Part shown: one piece after another, positions 42,545 to 51,728 of the stretch
Layout of the letters: the number at the start of each line of letters is the position of its first letter
Numbering within the stretch: position 1 is the stretch's first letter
From: Paenibacillus rubinfantis
Lineage (GTDB): Bacteria; Bacillota; Bacilli; Paenibacillales; Paenibacillaceae
Assembly (NCBI RefSeq): GCF_001486505.1
Contig: NZ_LN909066.1
Coordinates: forward strand, 323,795-387,794
Length of the DNA: 64,000 nt
Direction of reading: 5' to 3'
Notes under the pieces: generated by a model
Told to the model about the DNA's origin: nothing
Databases searched by the model: none
Seen by the model: the letters and a program-made list of their open reading frames with translations, nothing else
Made by a program: the position numbers and the translations under genes

Positions 42545-43234
42545 ATGCTGGACAACAACGCCAACTGGCGGGAGTTGGCCTTTCATCATATCCCGCGTAT
42601 GCTTATCGATGAACATGAACCGTTCCGTCCCATCCGTGTCGGTGTAACGGTCCTTACGGAAACCGGACCTTCCCCCTCCTTCAAGCGCATGCTGGAGGTG
42701 GATCACAAACGCGTTGGAGCCGTGATTGAGTATGCCGTCTATTGGGATTACGATATCACGCATTTATACGATCTGGAGCATATATGGATCTTCCTGTCCC
42801 CGCAAGGCACGGTTGTGGATTGCGAGGCCAGCTTTCACGGCGGGTATCTGAAAGGCATCGCCCCCGGCAAAACGAACGTTGGGACGGATGGGCGAATCAG
42901 TTTGTACTGCCAACCGGGAAAACATGCCTATTCTCCGCTTCGCGAGCTGTTCGACCTGATTCCGGACCTGCATCAAGCCACCGGAGAGCATGCGGGGAAA
43001 GACGGCGTATTGGAACCCGACATGCTGTGCGGCATGTATAAGACGCTGCCGGAAGCCGACGCGCTTGCGGCCGAGCATCTTCGCGGCTTCCGGTTCGACA
43101 TCGCTGGTACCTATATGCCGTTCGAGTGGACGCCCGACATGCTGGTCACCTGGGAGGAGTTAAAGCGGGAAATCCCTGTCCGAATGAGGGACCTGTTGAA
43201 GCGGCTGGGTGAGCAGAAACAACTCAGCACCTAA
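42545..43234 (+). CDS. Conserved protein of unknown function
   Basis: The ATG at 42545 follows GAGGAGG by 7 nt; 229 residues, no signal peptide or membrane helix. I recall similar uncharacterised proteins in other Firmicutes and Chloroflexi sharing the scheme seen here: HIPRMLIDEHEPFRPIRVGVTVLTETGPSPSF, AVIEYAVYWDYDITHLYDLEHIWIFLS, VVDCEASFHGGY and YCQPGKHAYSP. The spaced Trp, Asp, His and Glu residues (YWDYDITHLYDLEH) could form a metal or active site. No function is assigned. Its stop overlaps the stop of the convergent gene at 43231. Confidence 0.8.
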   Translation: MLDNNANWRELAFHHIPRMLIDEHEPFRPIRVGVTVLTETGPSPSFKRMLEVDHKRVGAVIEYAVYWDYDITHLYDLEHIWIFLSPQGTVVDCEASFHGGYLKGIAPGKTNVGTDGRISLYCQPGKHAYSPLRELFDLIPDLHQATGEHAGKDGVLEPDMLCGMYKTLPEADALAAEHLRGFRFDIAGTYMPFEWTPDMLVTWEELKREIPVRMRDLLKRLGEQKQLST

Positions 43235-43752
43235 GATTTCACCAAGCGTTTCCCCAGTTCGTGGCCGGCCAGCACCAGGGGCAAAACAAGCAGACCCACC
43301 GGGAGGCTGAGCAGGATTTCTCCCCAGGTCACCAGGTTCTCCGAGAGTAGGCGCTTAAACAGCAGAAGCGAGTAAGGAAGCACGATGAGAACGGCGGTGA
43401 CGACGCCCGGCGTGTACATTTTTAGATACAAGGACTGGGCGACGTGGGTAAATACATGCACGAAGAACAACGTGTTAAACGATAAGAAAACAAAAAATCC
43501 CCCCTGCTCCGCCGCCATCAACGTAAACGGAACAAAGACGATAAACTCCAGCAATACAGCCACAGCAAATTGACTGCTGGTGATGTTTAGCATCTGGGTT
43601 AGCGAACGCTTCATGCGCACCGGGACGGCGGCCACCACCTTCTGGCGGTTTCGCTTCGCCCAAGGCCCCACCCAGATGACTTCCTCCATGTCATGGATGA
43701 CAAACGCCACAAGAAACAGCCAAACCAGGGAGGAAACACTTATGTTATCCAT
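43231..43752 (-). CDS. HXXEE domain membrane protein
   Basis: A 173-residue protein with about five hydrophobic helices. HDMEE in the first helix (FLVAFVIHDMEEVIWVGPW) is the HxxEE motif that names the family, and a later HVFTHVAQSLYLKMYTPGVVTA is also conserved. The invariant His and Glu residues inside the membrane suggest a metal site. Function is unknown. AAGGAGG precedes the ATG at 43752. The TAG stop (43231-43233) overlaps the TAA of the convergent gene. Confidence 0.85.
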   Translation of the reverse strand: MDNISVSSLVWLFLVAFVIHDMEEVIWVGPWAKRNRQKVVAAVPVRMKRSLTQMLNITSSQFAVAVLLEFIVFVPFTLMAAEQGGFFVFLSFNTLFFVHVFTHVAQSLYLKMYTPGVVTAVLIVLPYSLLLFKRLLSENLVTWGEILLSLPVGLLVLPLVLAGHELGKRLVKS

Positions 43753-43832
43753 GATTGAACCTCCTTAATGTCTCGCACTTTCACCTGCTCAAATCTGTCA
43801 CAACATCTTATCTGGGCGAGCTCCCTCCCGAC

Positions 43833-44570
43833 TTACCCCATCACAACGCCGATGATCGTCCACAGTCCGGACAGGACGATCAGCCACAGGGCGATTCGCT
43901 TAAACCGCTGCTCGTTGAGCTTCTTCAGTGCACGGATACCGATGAACACGCCGATCAGCATGCTAGGCACAAACCACGCCGTATAATGAAGCGTCTCCGA
44001 GGTCAGCAATCCCCCGTACAGATAGGTCAAGATCGTCACGATGTTCAGGAAGATCCCGTACACCGAAATATTGGCCCGAAACGTCTCCTTGCCTACCCCT
44101 TGATTCGATAAAAACAAAGCGACCGGCGGTCCGCTCATCGAGATGCTGCCGTTCAGCAGCCCACTTGCCGCGCCGACCGGCAGGTAGGCTAACCTGTCCC
44201 GCTTGACTGGAAACGTCTTGCCCGCCAGCTGCAGCGCGGCGACGAGGATGATCAGCGTCCCCGTCGCTAGCTTTAAGATGTCCCCGCTCAGAAACAGCAG
44301 GAGGTACGTACCCAGCGGTGCTGCCACTAGGCTGGCAAGGATCAGAAGCCAGATTTTGCGAATATCGGCGGATTTGTAGCAGCTTGCCAAGACGACCCCA
44401 TTGGTGCACAAGCTCAAAATCACGACGATCGGTACGGTTTGCTGCAGCGGGAGGATCTGACCCAGGATCGGCGTCGCAATCAGCGCAAAACCAAAACTCG
44501 TCAGCCCTTGAGTAAATCCGGCGACGAAGATAACGACAATTCCAAGCAAGATAAGAACGGACAAATCCAT
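43833..44570 (-). CDS. TauE/SafE family permease
   Basis: The ATG at 44570 has GGAG 9 nt upstream; 245 residues. Eight hydrophobic helices in two halves, with the paired family motifs VAGFTQGLTSFGFALIATPIL and GAASGLLNGSISMSGPPVALFL. Members export sulfite, sulfoacetate or other small anions. No sulfur-metabolism gene is adjacent, so the substrate is open. Confidence 0.88.
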   Translation of the reverse strand: MDLSVLILLGIVVIFVAGFTQGLTSFGFALIATPILGQILPLQQTVPIVVILSLCTNGVVLASCYKSADIRKIWLLILASLVAAPLGTYLLLFLSGDILKLATGTLIILVAALQLAGKTFPVKRDRLAYLPVGAASGLLNGSISMSGPPVALFLSNQGVGKETFRANISVYGIFLNIVTILTYLYGGLLTSETLHYTAWFVPSMLIGVFIGIRALKKLNEQRFKRIALWLIVLSGLWTIIGVVMG

Positions 44571-44691
44571 GATCACGGGCTCCTTCTGGGGTAAAGACTT
44601 CCAGTAGACATGCTCCGTTTACTTTACCACCATCGGCCGGTTCCTTCCATGCCAAATCTCGCGAATCGGCCGAAGAGCTAAGCGATCCAGG

Positions 44692-46695
44692 TTACTTCGA
44701 TGGCTGCAAATAACTAGTAAACCAGGCCGAAATCTCCTTCAGCCGTCGAATCCGGTGCACCGGTTTGCCTGAGCGCGACAGCTCGTGGTTTTCGCCTTTG
44801 AACAGGCATAGCCGCGACGCCACGCCGTGCATTTTCAAAGCGGTAAACATTTGCAGCGCCTCCACCTGCCAGCAGCGGAAATCTTCATCGGAATGGAGAA
44901 ACAGTGTGGGAGTCTGCACGCGGTCCGCGTACTTCAGCGGAGACTGTTCCCACATGCGCTCCCCCCCGTCCCAAGGCGTTGATGCGGTTTGATCCACGGC
45001 AAAATAGTAGCCGATATCGGTGGTACAGCACATCGAAATCCAATTGGAGATGGAGCGCTGTGAGACGGCGGCGGTAAACCGCGAGGTATGTCCAATGATC
45101 CAATTCGTCATAAATCCGCCGTAGCTGCCGCCGGTAACGCCCAGCCGCTGCCGGTCGATCGCCGGGTACGTCTCTAGCACCCGGTCGGTAAATTCCATCA
45201 GATCGTCGTAGTCCACCGTTCCGTAACGCCCCCGGATATCGGCAAAATCGTCCCCGCGACCATCCCCACCCCGCGGGTTGCTGAAGAACACGAAGTAACC
45301 TTCATTGGCCCACAGCTGCATTTCATGGGAGAACACGGTTCCATAAACGGTTTTTGGTCCGCCATGAATGTTCAAGATCGCCGGATAAGTTCGTCCCGCA
45401 TCATAATCCTTTGGCAGCAGCACCCAGCCATCGATCTCCACGCCGTCCTTGTTGGCGAAGCTCAGCGGCTGTGGGACCGCAACGTATTTTCCATTCAGAA
45501 CCTGATCATTGAAATTCGTAAGCGGGGTCTCCTCTCCGGAAGACAAGTCCAGCCGATACAGCTCTTGCAGGCGCTGCTCCCGCATCCCAATGAACACCAC
45601 GGTCTCCATGTGCTTAGCTAAGACATCCATGGAACCTTCGGCTTGGCTGAGGAACTCAATACGGCCGTCGTAAGTGATTTTGCAGAGGCGGGAACACGCC
45701 TGATCGGTCACAATGCAGTAGACGCCGTCCTCCTCCGCCATGAACCAGCGGCCTTCGCCCAAGCGGCAATCTGTTCCTACCGTATTCCCAACGGACAGGT
45801 CCGGATCGGCAAACCGGGTAATCCTCCCTTGCGAATCCAACCGCGAGAATGTCGGATTTTCATTAATCGTATATTTCCGGCGCTCCGAGGCAACGAAGAC
45901 GATATCCTCTCCCACATATTCAGCTGTCCGAAACTGATAAGTGCCGGCCGCAATCCGTTCGTGCGCCTGGCCCGTACCAAGATCTACTGTCCAGAGGGAA
46001 TCCGTCAGCCCCATTTTGTCGGTGTAATCCACCCCTATGTACATCAATTGTGTTTGAGCCTGATTGACCTTCATCAGAGATACGTCGAAATAAGAACTGC
46101 TCAGCGGCGTCAAGCTTCCGTCCGTCGCATCGTACAAGTAAACCCGGCTGCGCTTCTTGTTGGTGATCCCGGCACCGTTTTGCCAGAACGGAATTTCGTC
46201 CATAACCGTGTAGTCCTGCTCTTCGTCAAAGTTTTTCCGTGCCTGGTCCTTCTCCTCCTCCGTTTGCCCTGTCAGGGTCGGGTAGGTATTGTCATAGATG
46301 GCGCGCACCGCCCAGCGGTTACCGTTCAACGGCAATATCTCAGTCACCCGAAGCGGCAGAGTAAACGCCTTGAGCGCTTCACCGCCATCAAGCCGGAGAG
46401 TATAAAAATGGGTTTGTGGCTCCAGCGGATGCAGCTCTTTGTCGGAATGCTCCCTGTCCGCCTGGATAAACAACGTCTCATCATCCAGCCATCGAAATGA
46501 GCCGACATCCCCCATTCCCGTGTATTGTCGGGTTTGACCGTCCCGGACTGCGGTAATCCACAAATCGGAGAGATACTCCTTTTTCTCTGAATTGCTCGTT
46601 TTCACGCCATATGCGGCATAACTTCCGTTCGGCGAGAGTTGAACGGCCGACAGAAAACGATACCCGATAAAATCTTCGAGTTGCAGCGCTTCCAT
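44692..46695 (-). CDS. S9 family serine peptidase (acylaminoacyl/prolyl oligopeptidase type)
   Basis: A 667-residue cytosolic peptidase. The N-terminal beta-propeller (about 1-400) gates an alpha/beta-hydrolase domain (about 410-665). The latter has LNIHGGPKTVYGTVF, SNPRGGDGRGDDFADIRGRYG, the nucleophile Ser524 in GVTGGSYGGF, Asp603 in HSDEDFRC and His637 in GENHELSRSG. The His follows the SRSGxPxHR pattern of the acylaminoacyl-peptidase subgroup. It degrades short or N-acylated peptides. The ATG at 46695 follows AGGAGTGG. Confidence 0.92.
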   Translation of the reverse strand: MEALQLEDFIGYRFLSAVQLSPNGSYAAYGVKTSNSEKKEYLSDLWITAVRDGQTRQYTGMGDVGSFRWLDDETLFIQADREHSDKELHPLEPQTHFYTLRLDGGEALKAFTLPLRVTEILPLNGNRWAVRAIYDNTYPTLTGQTEEEKDQARKNFDEEQDYTVMDEIPFWQNGAGITNKKRSRVYLYDATDGSLTPLSSSYFDVSLMKVNQAQTQLMYIGVDYTDKMGLTDSLWTVDLGTGQAHERIAAGTYQFRTAEYVGEDIVFVASERRKYTINENPTFSRLDSQGRITRFADPDLSVGNTVGTDCRLGEGRWFMAEEDGVYCIVTDQACSRLCKITYDGRIEFLSQAEGSMDVLAKHMETVVFIGMREQRLQELYRLDLSSGEETPLTNFNDQVLNGKYVAVPQPLSFANKDGVEIDGWVLLPKDYDAGRTYPAILNIHGGPKTVYGTVFSHEMQLWANEGYFVFFSNPRGGDGRGDDFADIRGRYGTVDYDDLMEFTDRVLETYPAIDRQRLGVTGGSYGGFMTNWIIGHTSRFTAAVSQRSISNWISMCCTTDIGYYFAVDQTASTPWDGGERMWEQSPLKYADRVQTPTLFLHSDEDFRCWQVEALQMFTALKMHGVASRLCLFKGENHELSRSGKPVHRIRRLKEISAWFTSYLQPSK

Positions 46696-46764
46696 TCCTG
46701 AACCACTCCTTTTCCGGCATTTTATCCCATTCTACTACGCGGGAGGCTGGAACAAAACTACAAA

Positions 46765-46800
46765 AAAGACCTATTCCGAGACAAATCGGAACAGGTCTTT
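46765..46800 (-). terminator. Intrinsic terminator of the amino acid permease gene
   Basis: AAAGACCTATTCCGA and TCGGAACAGGTCTTT form a 15-bp stem with one mismatch. The minus-strand side is followed by a T-run. Confidence 0.85.
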
Positions 46801-46822
46801 CACAAGAAGGAGGTGCACCCGG

Positions 46823-48292
46823 CTAGTTTTTTTCTTTCGTCACGGAAAACGAATCGGGCGCATTCTCCACCTTCTGATCTTCGCGGATACCGGTCATCTC
46901 CTCGGCCGCTTCCATTAACGGCGCGGGGCCACCTCTTGGGGTTGATCGAGCCGTTGCCCGTGTCCGTCGCTCTTTGAGCCAATAGATCCCGGCGAGTAGG
47001 GCAACCAGACTTAATCCAACCACCAGGCCGGTGCCCTGTCCGGAAATAAAGGGCATGCTCACGATGATGGCGACCATACCGATCAGCCCGGCCCAGGACG
47101 TATAGGGATAACCCGGAAGCTGACAAGCGGCCTCCGGGGAACAAGGTGTTATCCGCCGCCAGCGATAGTGGGAAGCCAAAATAATAAAGTAAGAAAACAA
47201 AAGCGAAAATCCGCCGCAGCTGACCAGGAAGAGGTACACCTGCTGAGGGAGCAGGTAACCCATCGCCAAGCCGAACAGCATCGCGGCCCCGGAGCACAGA
47301 ATGCCCTTATAAGGGATATCCTGCCGGTCTTTAAGCCATGCGGGGGCGTGGCCTTCCGCCGCCAGCGAACGCAGCATCCGCGCAAGGCCAAACGTCGAGG
47401 CCAGCATGGTGGATAGAATCGCTGTAATCATCACGATATTGATCAGCGTCCCGGCCCAGCCCATCCCCCAGCGGGTCAACGCCAACACTAACGGGCTCTG
47501 ATCCGCGATCATCCCCTGTGTAGGATACAACATAAGAATCACGGCGATGGCGGCGATATAAAGGGAGACGAGACTGATCAAGGTCATATTAATGGCCCGG
47601 GGAATCGTCTTCTTCGGGTTCTCGACCTCGGAAGCGGCCAAGCCGATCACCTCAAAGCCGGCGTACGTGAAGATCACAATGAGCATACTGCCCGCAATCC
47701 CCGCTATTCCGCCGGGAAACCACGCTTCACCTCGCAGCTCGCCCGTGCCTGCGGCCGGAGTTCCGGGAACCCAGCCCGCGATCAGGGCCAATCCGATTAC
47801 GATAAAACCGACGATCGCCAGCAGCTTGACCGCGGCCAGGCCGCTTTCCAGCTTGCTCAGGTAGTCGGCACCAAGCAAGTTAAGCAGCGTGATTCCCACA
47901 ATGATGAGCATGCCCATGACGACCTGCGGGAAGTTCGGAAACCATTCCCGCAGAAACGTCGATGCGGCAATCGATTCGCTGGACATCGCCAGAATCAAGC
48001 CAACCCAATACACCCAACCGGTGATAAAGCCAACGCCGCGTCCAAAGCTCCGTTCCGCATAGGTGCGGAAAGAGCCCGGAACCGGATCGGCCGCTGTCAT
48101 TTCCGAGAGGGCATAAAGAATGACGTAAACCAGCAAACCGCCCAATATATATGAAAACAAAATGCTGGGACCCGCCGCTTTGATCGCCACCCCTGAACCG
48201 AGGAAAAATGAACCCCCCACAACCGTCCCCAGCGCCAGCATCGTTAAATGGAACGTCGAGATCCCTTTTTCGCCAGCCTTGCCGTTGCCCAT
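46823..48292 (-). CDS. APC family amino acid permease
   Basis: A 489-residue carrier with about 12 helices. Helix 1 carries the unwound substrate motif (MLALGTVVGGSFFLGSGVAI); FTYAGFEVIGLAASEVENPKKTIPRA is the conserved helix 6-7 region, and the loop FRTYAERSFGRGVGFITGWVY is typical. The C-terminal 50 residues are polar. It imports or exchanges an amino acid that cannot be named. GGGAGG precedes the ATG by 9 nt. The LysR gene just upstream (87 bp, same strand) could regulate it. Confidence 0.88.
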   Translation of the reverse strand: MGNGKAGEKGISTFHLTMLALGTVVGGSFFLGSGVAIKAAGPSILFSYILGGLLVYVILYALSEMTAADPVPGSFRTYAERSFGRGVGFITGWVYWVGLILAMSSESIAASTFLREWFPNFPQVVMGMLIIVGITLLNLLGADYLSKLESGLAAVKLLAIVGFIVIGLALIAGWVPGTPAAGTGELRGEAWFPGGIAGIAGSMLIVIFTYAGFEVIGLAASEVENPKKTIPRAINMTLISLVSLYIAAIAVILMLYPTQGMIADQSPLVLALTRWGMGWAGTLINIVMITAILSTMLASTFGLARMLRSLAAEGHAPAWLKDRQDIPYKGILCSGAAMLFGLAMGYLLPQQVYLFLVSCGGFSLLFSYFIILASHYRWRRITPCSPEAACQLPGYPYTSWAGLIGMVAIIVSMPFISGQGTGLVVGLSLVALLAGIYWLKERRTRATARSTPRGGPAPLMEAAEEMTGIREDQKVENAPDSFSVTKEKN

Positions 48293-48378
48293 AAGCCATA
48301 CCTCCCTAATACACTAGTAAACTATAGGGAGTATTGGCGAAAATTAACGAAATTATGTTGCATAAACCGGAGTCTAGG

Positions 48379-49287
48379 CTATATAGCAGATTCTTCACGC
48401 CATCGTTCCGCTTGGATCCGAACCATCGAGACAAATTGATCCAAGGCAGGGGAGCGCCATTTCTTGCGATGTAATGCCAACTGCGTGGCGACCCGCTGGG
48501 ATTCGTCATTCCAGTTCAGCTTCACCAGCTTGCCTTCTGCCAGTTCGCTGCGCACGCTAATCAACGGCAGGAAAGAGATTCCCAATCCGGACATCACACA
48601 CTGCTTAATCGCTTCGATGCTCCAGAACTCCAAATTCGGATCGGGAAAAACGCCGTGACGGTTCAGGTAATGCTCGAACAAGGTTCGATACGAGCAGCCG
48701 CTTTCCGTGTGCAGGATCGTCTGCTCCTTCAGTTGGGCCGGAACGACCTCCGCTTCCCGGCTTAACGGATGGTCGGCCGGAGCGACCAACGCCATCGGTT
48801 CATGAATCAGCGTTTCGATGTTCAAATCCCGATCCTCCACTTCCGGCTGCAGCAGGAAAGCAACGTCCAGTTCTCCCGAACGCACCAGATCCCTTAATTC
48901 CCAACATTGACCAGGCTTCAGTACGATCTGCACCTGGGGATAACGCTGCCGGTAATGACGAATCACCTCCGGCAGACGAAACGCGGCTAGCGATTCCGGC
49001 GCGCCGATCTTGAGGGATCCGGCCATTTCGGCTTCCGGGTGCAACGCGTTTTTGGCCATATCGTGGATCTTGGCGATTTCCTGGGCATAAGGAAGCAACC
49101 GACGACCCGCGTCGGTTAAGACGATCCTCCTGCCGATGCGGTCGAATAACGGCAAGCCGATTTCCGCTTCCAGCGCCTGAATTTGCGCCGTTACGCTGGA
49201 CTGCGCATAATCCAGCTGCTGAGCAGCCCGGGTAAAGCTGCCGGCCTCGACTACCACGAGAAACGTAAACAGATGACGAGATTCCAT
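48379..49287 (-). CDS. LysR family transcriptional regulator
   Basis: The ATG at 49287 has AAGGTGG upstream; 302 residues, the normal size. The N-terminal winged helix is intact (MESRHLFTFLVVVEAGSFTR, AAQQLDYAQSSVTAQIQALEAEIGLPLFDRIGRRIVLT), followed by the effector domain (about 90-295; GSLKIGAPESLAAFRLP, GELDVAFLLQPEV, CVMSGLGISFLPLISV). It lies between two amino acid carriers: codirectional with the permease at 46823 and divergent from the exporter-like gene at 49407. An amino acid is the likely co-inducer. A T-N11-A palindrome is in the divergent promoter. Confidence 0.92.
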   Translation of the reverse strand: MESRHLFTFLVVVEAGSFTRAAQQLDYAQSSVTAQIQALEAEIGLPLFDRIGRRIVLTDAGRRLLPYAQEIAKIHDMAKNALHPEAEMAGSLKIGAPESLAAFRLPEVIRHYRQRYPQVQIVLKPGQCWELRDLVRSGELDVAFLLQPEVEDRDLNIETLIHEPMALVAPADHPLSREAEVVPAQLKEQTILHTESGCSYRTLFEHYLNRHGVFPDPNLEFWSIEAIKQCVMSGLGISFLPLISVRSELAEGKLVKLNWNDESQRVATQLALHRKKWRSPALDQFVSMVRIQAERWREESAI

Positions 49288-49313
49288 AAGTCCACCTTCT
49301 TCTTCCATCGGAA

Positions 49314-49330
49314 ATTCGAATGGATCGAAT
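49314..49330. promoter_or_regulatory. LysR-type box in the divergent promoter region
   Basis: ATTCGA (49314-49319) and TCGAAT (49325-49330) form a perfect inverted repeat with a 5-bp spacer and contain T-N11-A, the LysR consensus. It lies 27 bp upstream of the LysR start and 77 bp upstream of the gene at 49407, as expected for autoregulation and divergent activation. Confidence 0.6.
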
Positions 49331-49406
49331 TCGATAATTCTGTTTTTCCTATGGATCTATTATCTGATACGCTAGAAAAAAACACAATGAAAGCAGGAAT
49401 CTTTTC

Positions 49407-50687
49407 ATGAAAGAAACAAGCGGTAAACTTCAAAAGGGGATTGGCCTGCCGCAGGCCATCGCTTTATACATCGGCGCCGTGCTGGGGTCCGGCGTATTGA
49501 TTGTGCCCGGGCTGGCGGCGGAGATGGCCGGACCGGCCTCCCTGCTCGCATGGGGATTCATGACGATGTTGATCTTGCCGATGGCGTTATCGATGGGACT
49601 CCTGTCAGCCAAATATCCGAATGCCGGAGGCGTGTCCCACTTCGTCACATTAGCTTATGGGAAGAAGGCGGGGACGCTCGTCGGCTGGTTTTTCCTGATG
49701 TCGGTGCCGATTGGTGCCCCGGTTGCCGCCTTAACCGGCGCCGGGTATTTGACCGCTGCTCTGGGCTGGGGAGAAGGAGCCAAGCTCGCCGTTGCCGCGG
49801 CGATGCTGGCCGCCGGTTTGTTGACGAACTGGATTGGCATGCAGCTTGCCGGCAAAATCCAGATCGCCGTCGTCATCGCTATCGCCTCTGTATTGATCTT
49901 CGCGTTTGGGGCCGCGCTGCCGCGGATGGAAAGCATCCATTTTACCCCGTTTATGCCGCATGGCTGGTTCAGCGTAGGTCAGGCCGCTTCCATGCTGTTC
50001 TGGTGCTTCATCGGCTGGGAGGCGGTATCGCACATGTCCGAGGAGTTTAAGGATCCGCAAAAAGCGGCGATCAAAGGAGTGACCGCCGCTGCGATTATCG
50101 TAGGGATCTTATATTTTCTGTCCGCATTGGCCACGGTGGGCACGCAAAGCTACCTGAAAGGCGGCTCGGAATCATCCATGGTCTGGATCATCAGCCAGCC
50201 GCTGGGTGCATGGGGCGGCATTGTCGCGGGAATCACCGGGCTGTTTATTTGCATGGCCGGAATCATCGCTTATACCGGGGCTGCGGCGCGGGTGGCTTAC
50301 GCCATGTCCCGTGAAGGAAATGCCCCGAAATGGTGGAACGGATTGTCCCCTCGGTTTCATACGCCAACCGGATCGCTTTTGTTCCTGATGTTCTGCTTTG
50401 CGGCGGTCATGCTGCTTTACGGAACCGGGACAGTATCTCTTAGTACACTGATCCAGTTTCCAAACGCGACCTTTATTCTGACGTACATGGGCGGCTGCGC
50501 TGCCGGAATCCGGCTCCTGAAAGGCAGCCGCATCGGCGTCGTGCTCAGTTGGATTTCGTTTGCGGCTACGGCCATCGTCTTCCCGTTTACCGGCTGGGCT
50601 ATGCTTTACCCGTTGCTGATCGCCCTGCTGTTCCTCGTGATCCAGCTGCGCTTCAGCCGGCGGAAGGCCGCTTCGTTAGATACTTAA
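49407..50687 (+). CDS. APC family amino acid exporter, YjeH-like
   Basis: A 426-residue carrier with about 12 helices. GIGLPQAIALYIGAVLGSGVLIVPGLAAEMAGPASLLAW is the first-helix region; SHMSEEFKDPQKAAIKGV follows helix 6. The overall pattern resembles YjeH, which in Escherichia coli exports methionine and branched-chain amino acids. The pairing with a divergent LysR gene fits an exporter induced by its substrate (as in LysG/LysE). AGGA precedes the ATG. Import rather than export cannot be excluded. Confidence 0.8.
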   Translation: MKETSGKLQKGIGLPQAIALYIGAVLGSGVLIVPGLAAEMAGPASLLAWGFMTMLILPMALSMGLLSAKYPNAGGVSHFVTLAYGKKAGTLVGWFFLMSVPIGAPVAALTGAGYLTAALGWGEGAKLAVAAAMLAAGLLTNWIGMQLAGKIQIAVVIAIASVLIFAFGAALPRMESIHFTPFMPHGWFSVGQAASMLFWCFIGWEAVSHMSEEFKDPQKAAIKGVTAAAIIVGILYFLSALATVGTQSYLKGGSESSMVWIISQPLGAWGGIVAGITGLFICMAGIIAYTGAAARVAYAMSREGNAPKWWNGLSPRFHTPTGSLLFLMFCFAAVMLLYGTGTVSLSTLIQFPNATFILTYMGGCAAGIRLLKGSRIGVVLSWISFAATAIVFPFTGWAMLYPLLIALLFLVIQLRFSRRKAASLDT

Positions 50688-50712
50688 TGGAGGATTAGCG
50701 GAACAAAGATAT

Positions 50713-50756
50713 GGATACGGCGGGGAAAGCAGGCTGTCCCACGTATCCTTGTCTTT
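50713..50756 (+). terminator. Probable terminator after the exporter gene
   Basis: GGATACG (50713-50719) pairs with CGTATCC (50742-50748), with an imperfect inner stem GGGGA/TCCC, followed by TTGTCTTT. Confidence 0.55.
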
Positions 50757-51177
50757 ATATCCGCCCTTCATCAAAATACGTAACCTCCACCCCTTTGGAC
50801 ACGACTCCGCTTATTCCTTCGGGGTAGTACGGCATGAGCTCGTCAGCACGACTCAATTCCACCCAGGCGATGTCCAAAATTTCATCCGGACGGGAGATCT
50901 TCGGCTCGCCCCCGGCAATTTCCGCCCGGAATGTCAGCAGGATGACATGTTCTTCATTGTCCAGATGTACGAATTCATTCACGGCCACCACCCCGTACAC
51001 CTTCACATCCAGCCCCGTTTCTTCCTTCCCTTCGCGGATCGCCGCCATCTGCAGCGTTTCGCCGGGCTCCACGGCCCCTCCCGGCAGCGTCCAAGTTTCG
51101 TTTTCATTTTGCACCATGAGCACTTTGGTTCTGGTCTCATCGGGAATCAACAGATAGACGACATCCGTTCGTTTCAT
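50755..51177 (-). CDS. NUDIX hydrolase
   Basis: The ATG at 51177 follows GGAGG by 7 nt and gives 140 residues, the usual MutT size. The Nudix box is GGAVEPGETLQMAAIREGKEETGL (about 33-56), where EGKEETG carries the metal-binding glutamates. VYLLIPDETRTKVLMVQNENETWTLP precedes it. Substrate unknown. Its start is 2 bp after the stop of the zinc-ribbon gene, so translation is coupled. Confidence 0.88.
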   Translation of the reverse strand: MKRTDVVYLLIPDETRTKVLMVQNENETWTLPGGAVEPGETLQMAAIREGKEETGLDVKVYGVVAVNEFVHLDNEEHVILLTFRAEIAGGEPKISRPDEILDIAWVELSRADELMPYYPEGISGVVSKGVEVTYFDEGRI

Positions 51178-51179
51178 CG

Positions 51180-51575
51180 TTAGCCTCCAAATAATAGATC
51201 CAAGATCGTCGAGAATTTGCCTGACGGCTGTCCCCGAAGTACCTCCGGATCGTAGATTTCCACATGACCGCAATGCAGGCAGGAGACGAACAAGTAATGA
51301 TTGTGCTGGATATCCATCAGTTTGCTTAATCCGGCGCCGGTCAGCGCCACTTCTTTAACCGCGGCTTCCCGGTGCCCGCACTTCCTGCATTTGAAACGGC
51401 GCTGCAGCACCTCTTCCAAATCAAAATAATCCATCACCCGAGGGGGTTCAGTGGAATCGCCCGGTTCCGGCCCGGGTAACCCTTCCAGATGCTCCGGCAA
51501 CACCTCATGTCGGCATTCGGGACAAATATCTCCGACCAAAATAACCCGTTCTCCGCACCAAGGACACTGAATCAT
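51180..51575 (-). CDS. Zinc-ribbon nucleic-acid-binding protein (DUF2082-like)
   Basis: A 131-residue protein with two zinc sites. The first is CPWCGERVILVGDICPEC (residues 4-21). The second is FKCRKCGHREAAVKEVALTG...VSCLHCGHVEIYD (about 60-108), the pattern of the DUF2082 zinc-ribbon family. GLSKLMDIQHNHY between the ribbon halves is a family block. Usually these proteins have only the second ribbon; an added N-terminal finger and a Pro/Gly-rich linker are present here. Function is unknown. Operon with the downstream NUDIX gene. Confidence 0.82.
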   Translation of the reverse strand: MIQCPWCGERVILVGDICPECRHEVLPEHLEGLPGPEPGDSTEPPRVMDYFDLEEVLQRRFKCRKCGHREAAVKEVALTGAGLSKLMDIQHNHYLFVSCLHCGHVEIYDPEVLRGQPSGKFSTILDLLFGG

Positions 51576-51596
51576 GCTTCCGCCTCCTTTTAAGGA

Positions 51597-51728
51597 TTAG
51601 GCTTCAAAAATTTTACCCATATAATATTCATCAACGTATTTCCCATCCATCCGAATGGAATTTCGTTTAACCCCTTCGATTTCAAAACCCATTTTCTTAT
51701 ATAACGCTGCGGCCCTTTCATTCGGTAC
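51597..51728 (-). pseudogene. C-terminal remnant of a GNAT acetyltransferase gene
   Basis: The last 43 codons of this frame read VPNERAAALYKKMGFEIEGV and then KRNSIRMDGKYVDEYYMGKI, the unmistakable C-terminus of a RimL/YdaF-type acetyltransferase. Everything upstream in the frame is the antisense-like reading of the cupin gene. The acetyl-CoA binding part is lost, and the remnant overlaps the last codons of the cupin gene in another frame. A deletion has joined the two. Confidence 0.75.

Noticed and set aside
45643..46500. 285-codon plus-strand frame across the S9 peptidase gene
   Set aside because: Antisense to the peptidase propeller domain; no domain of its own.
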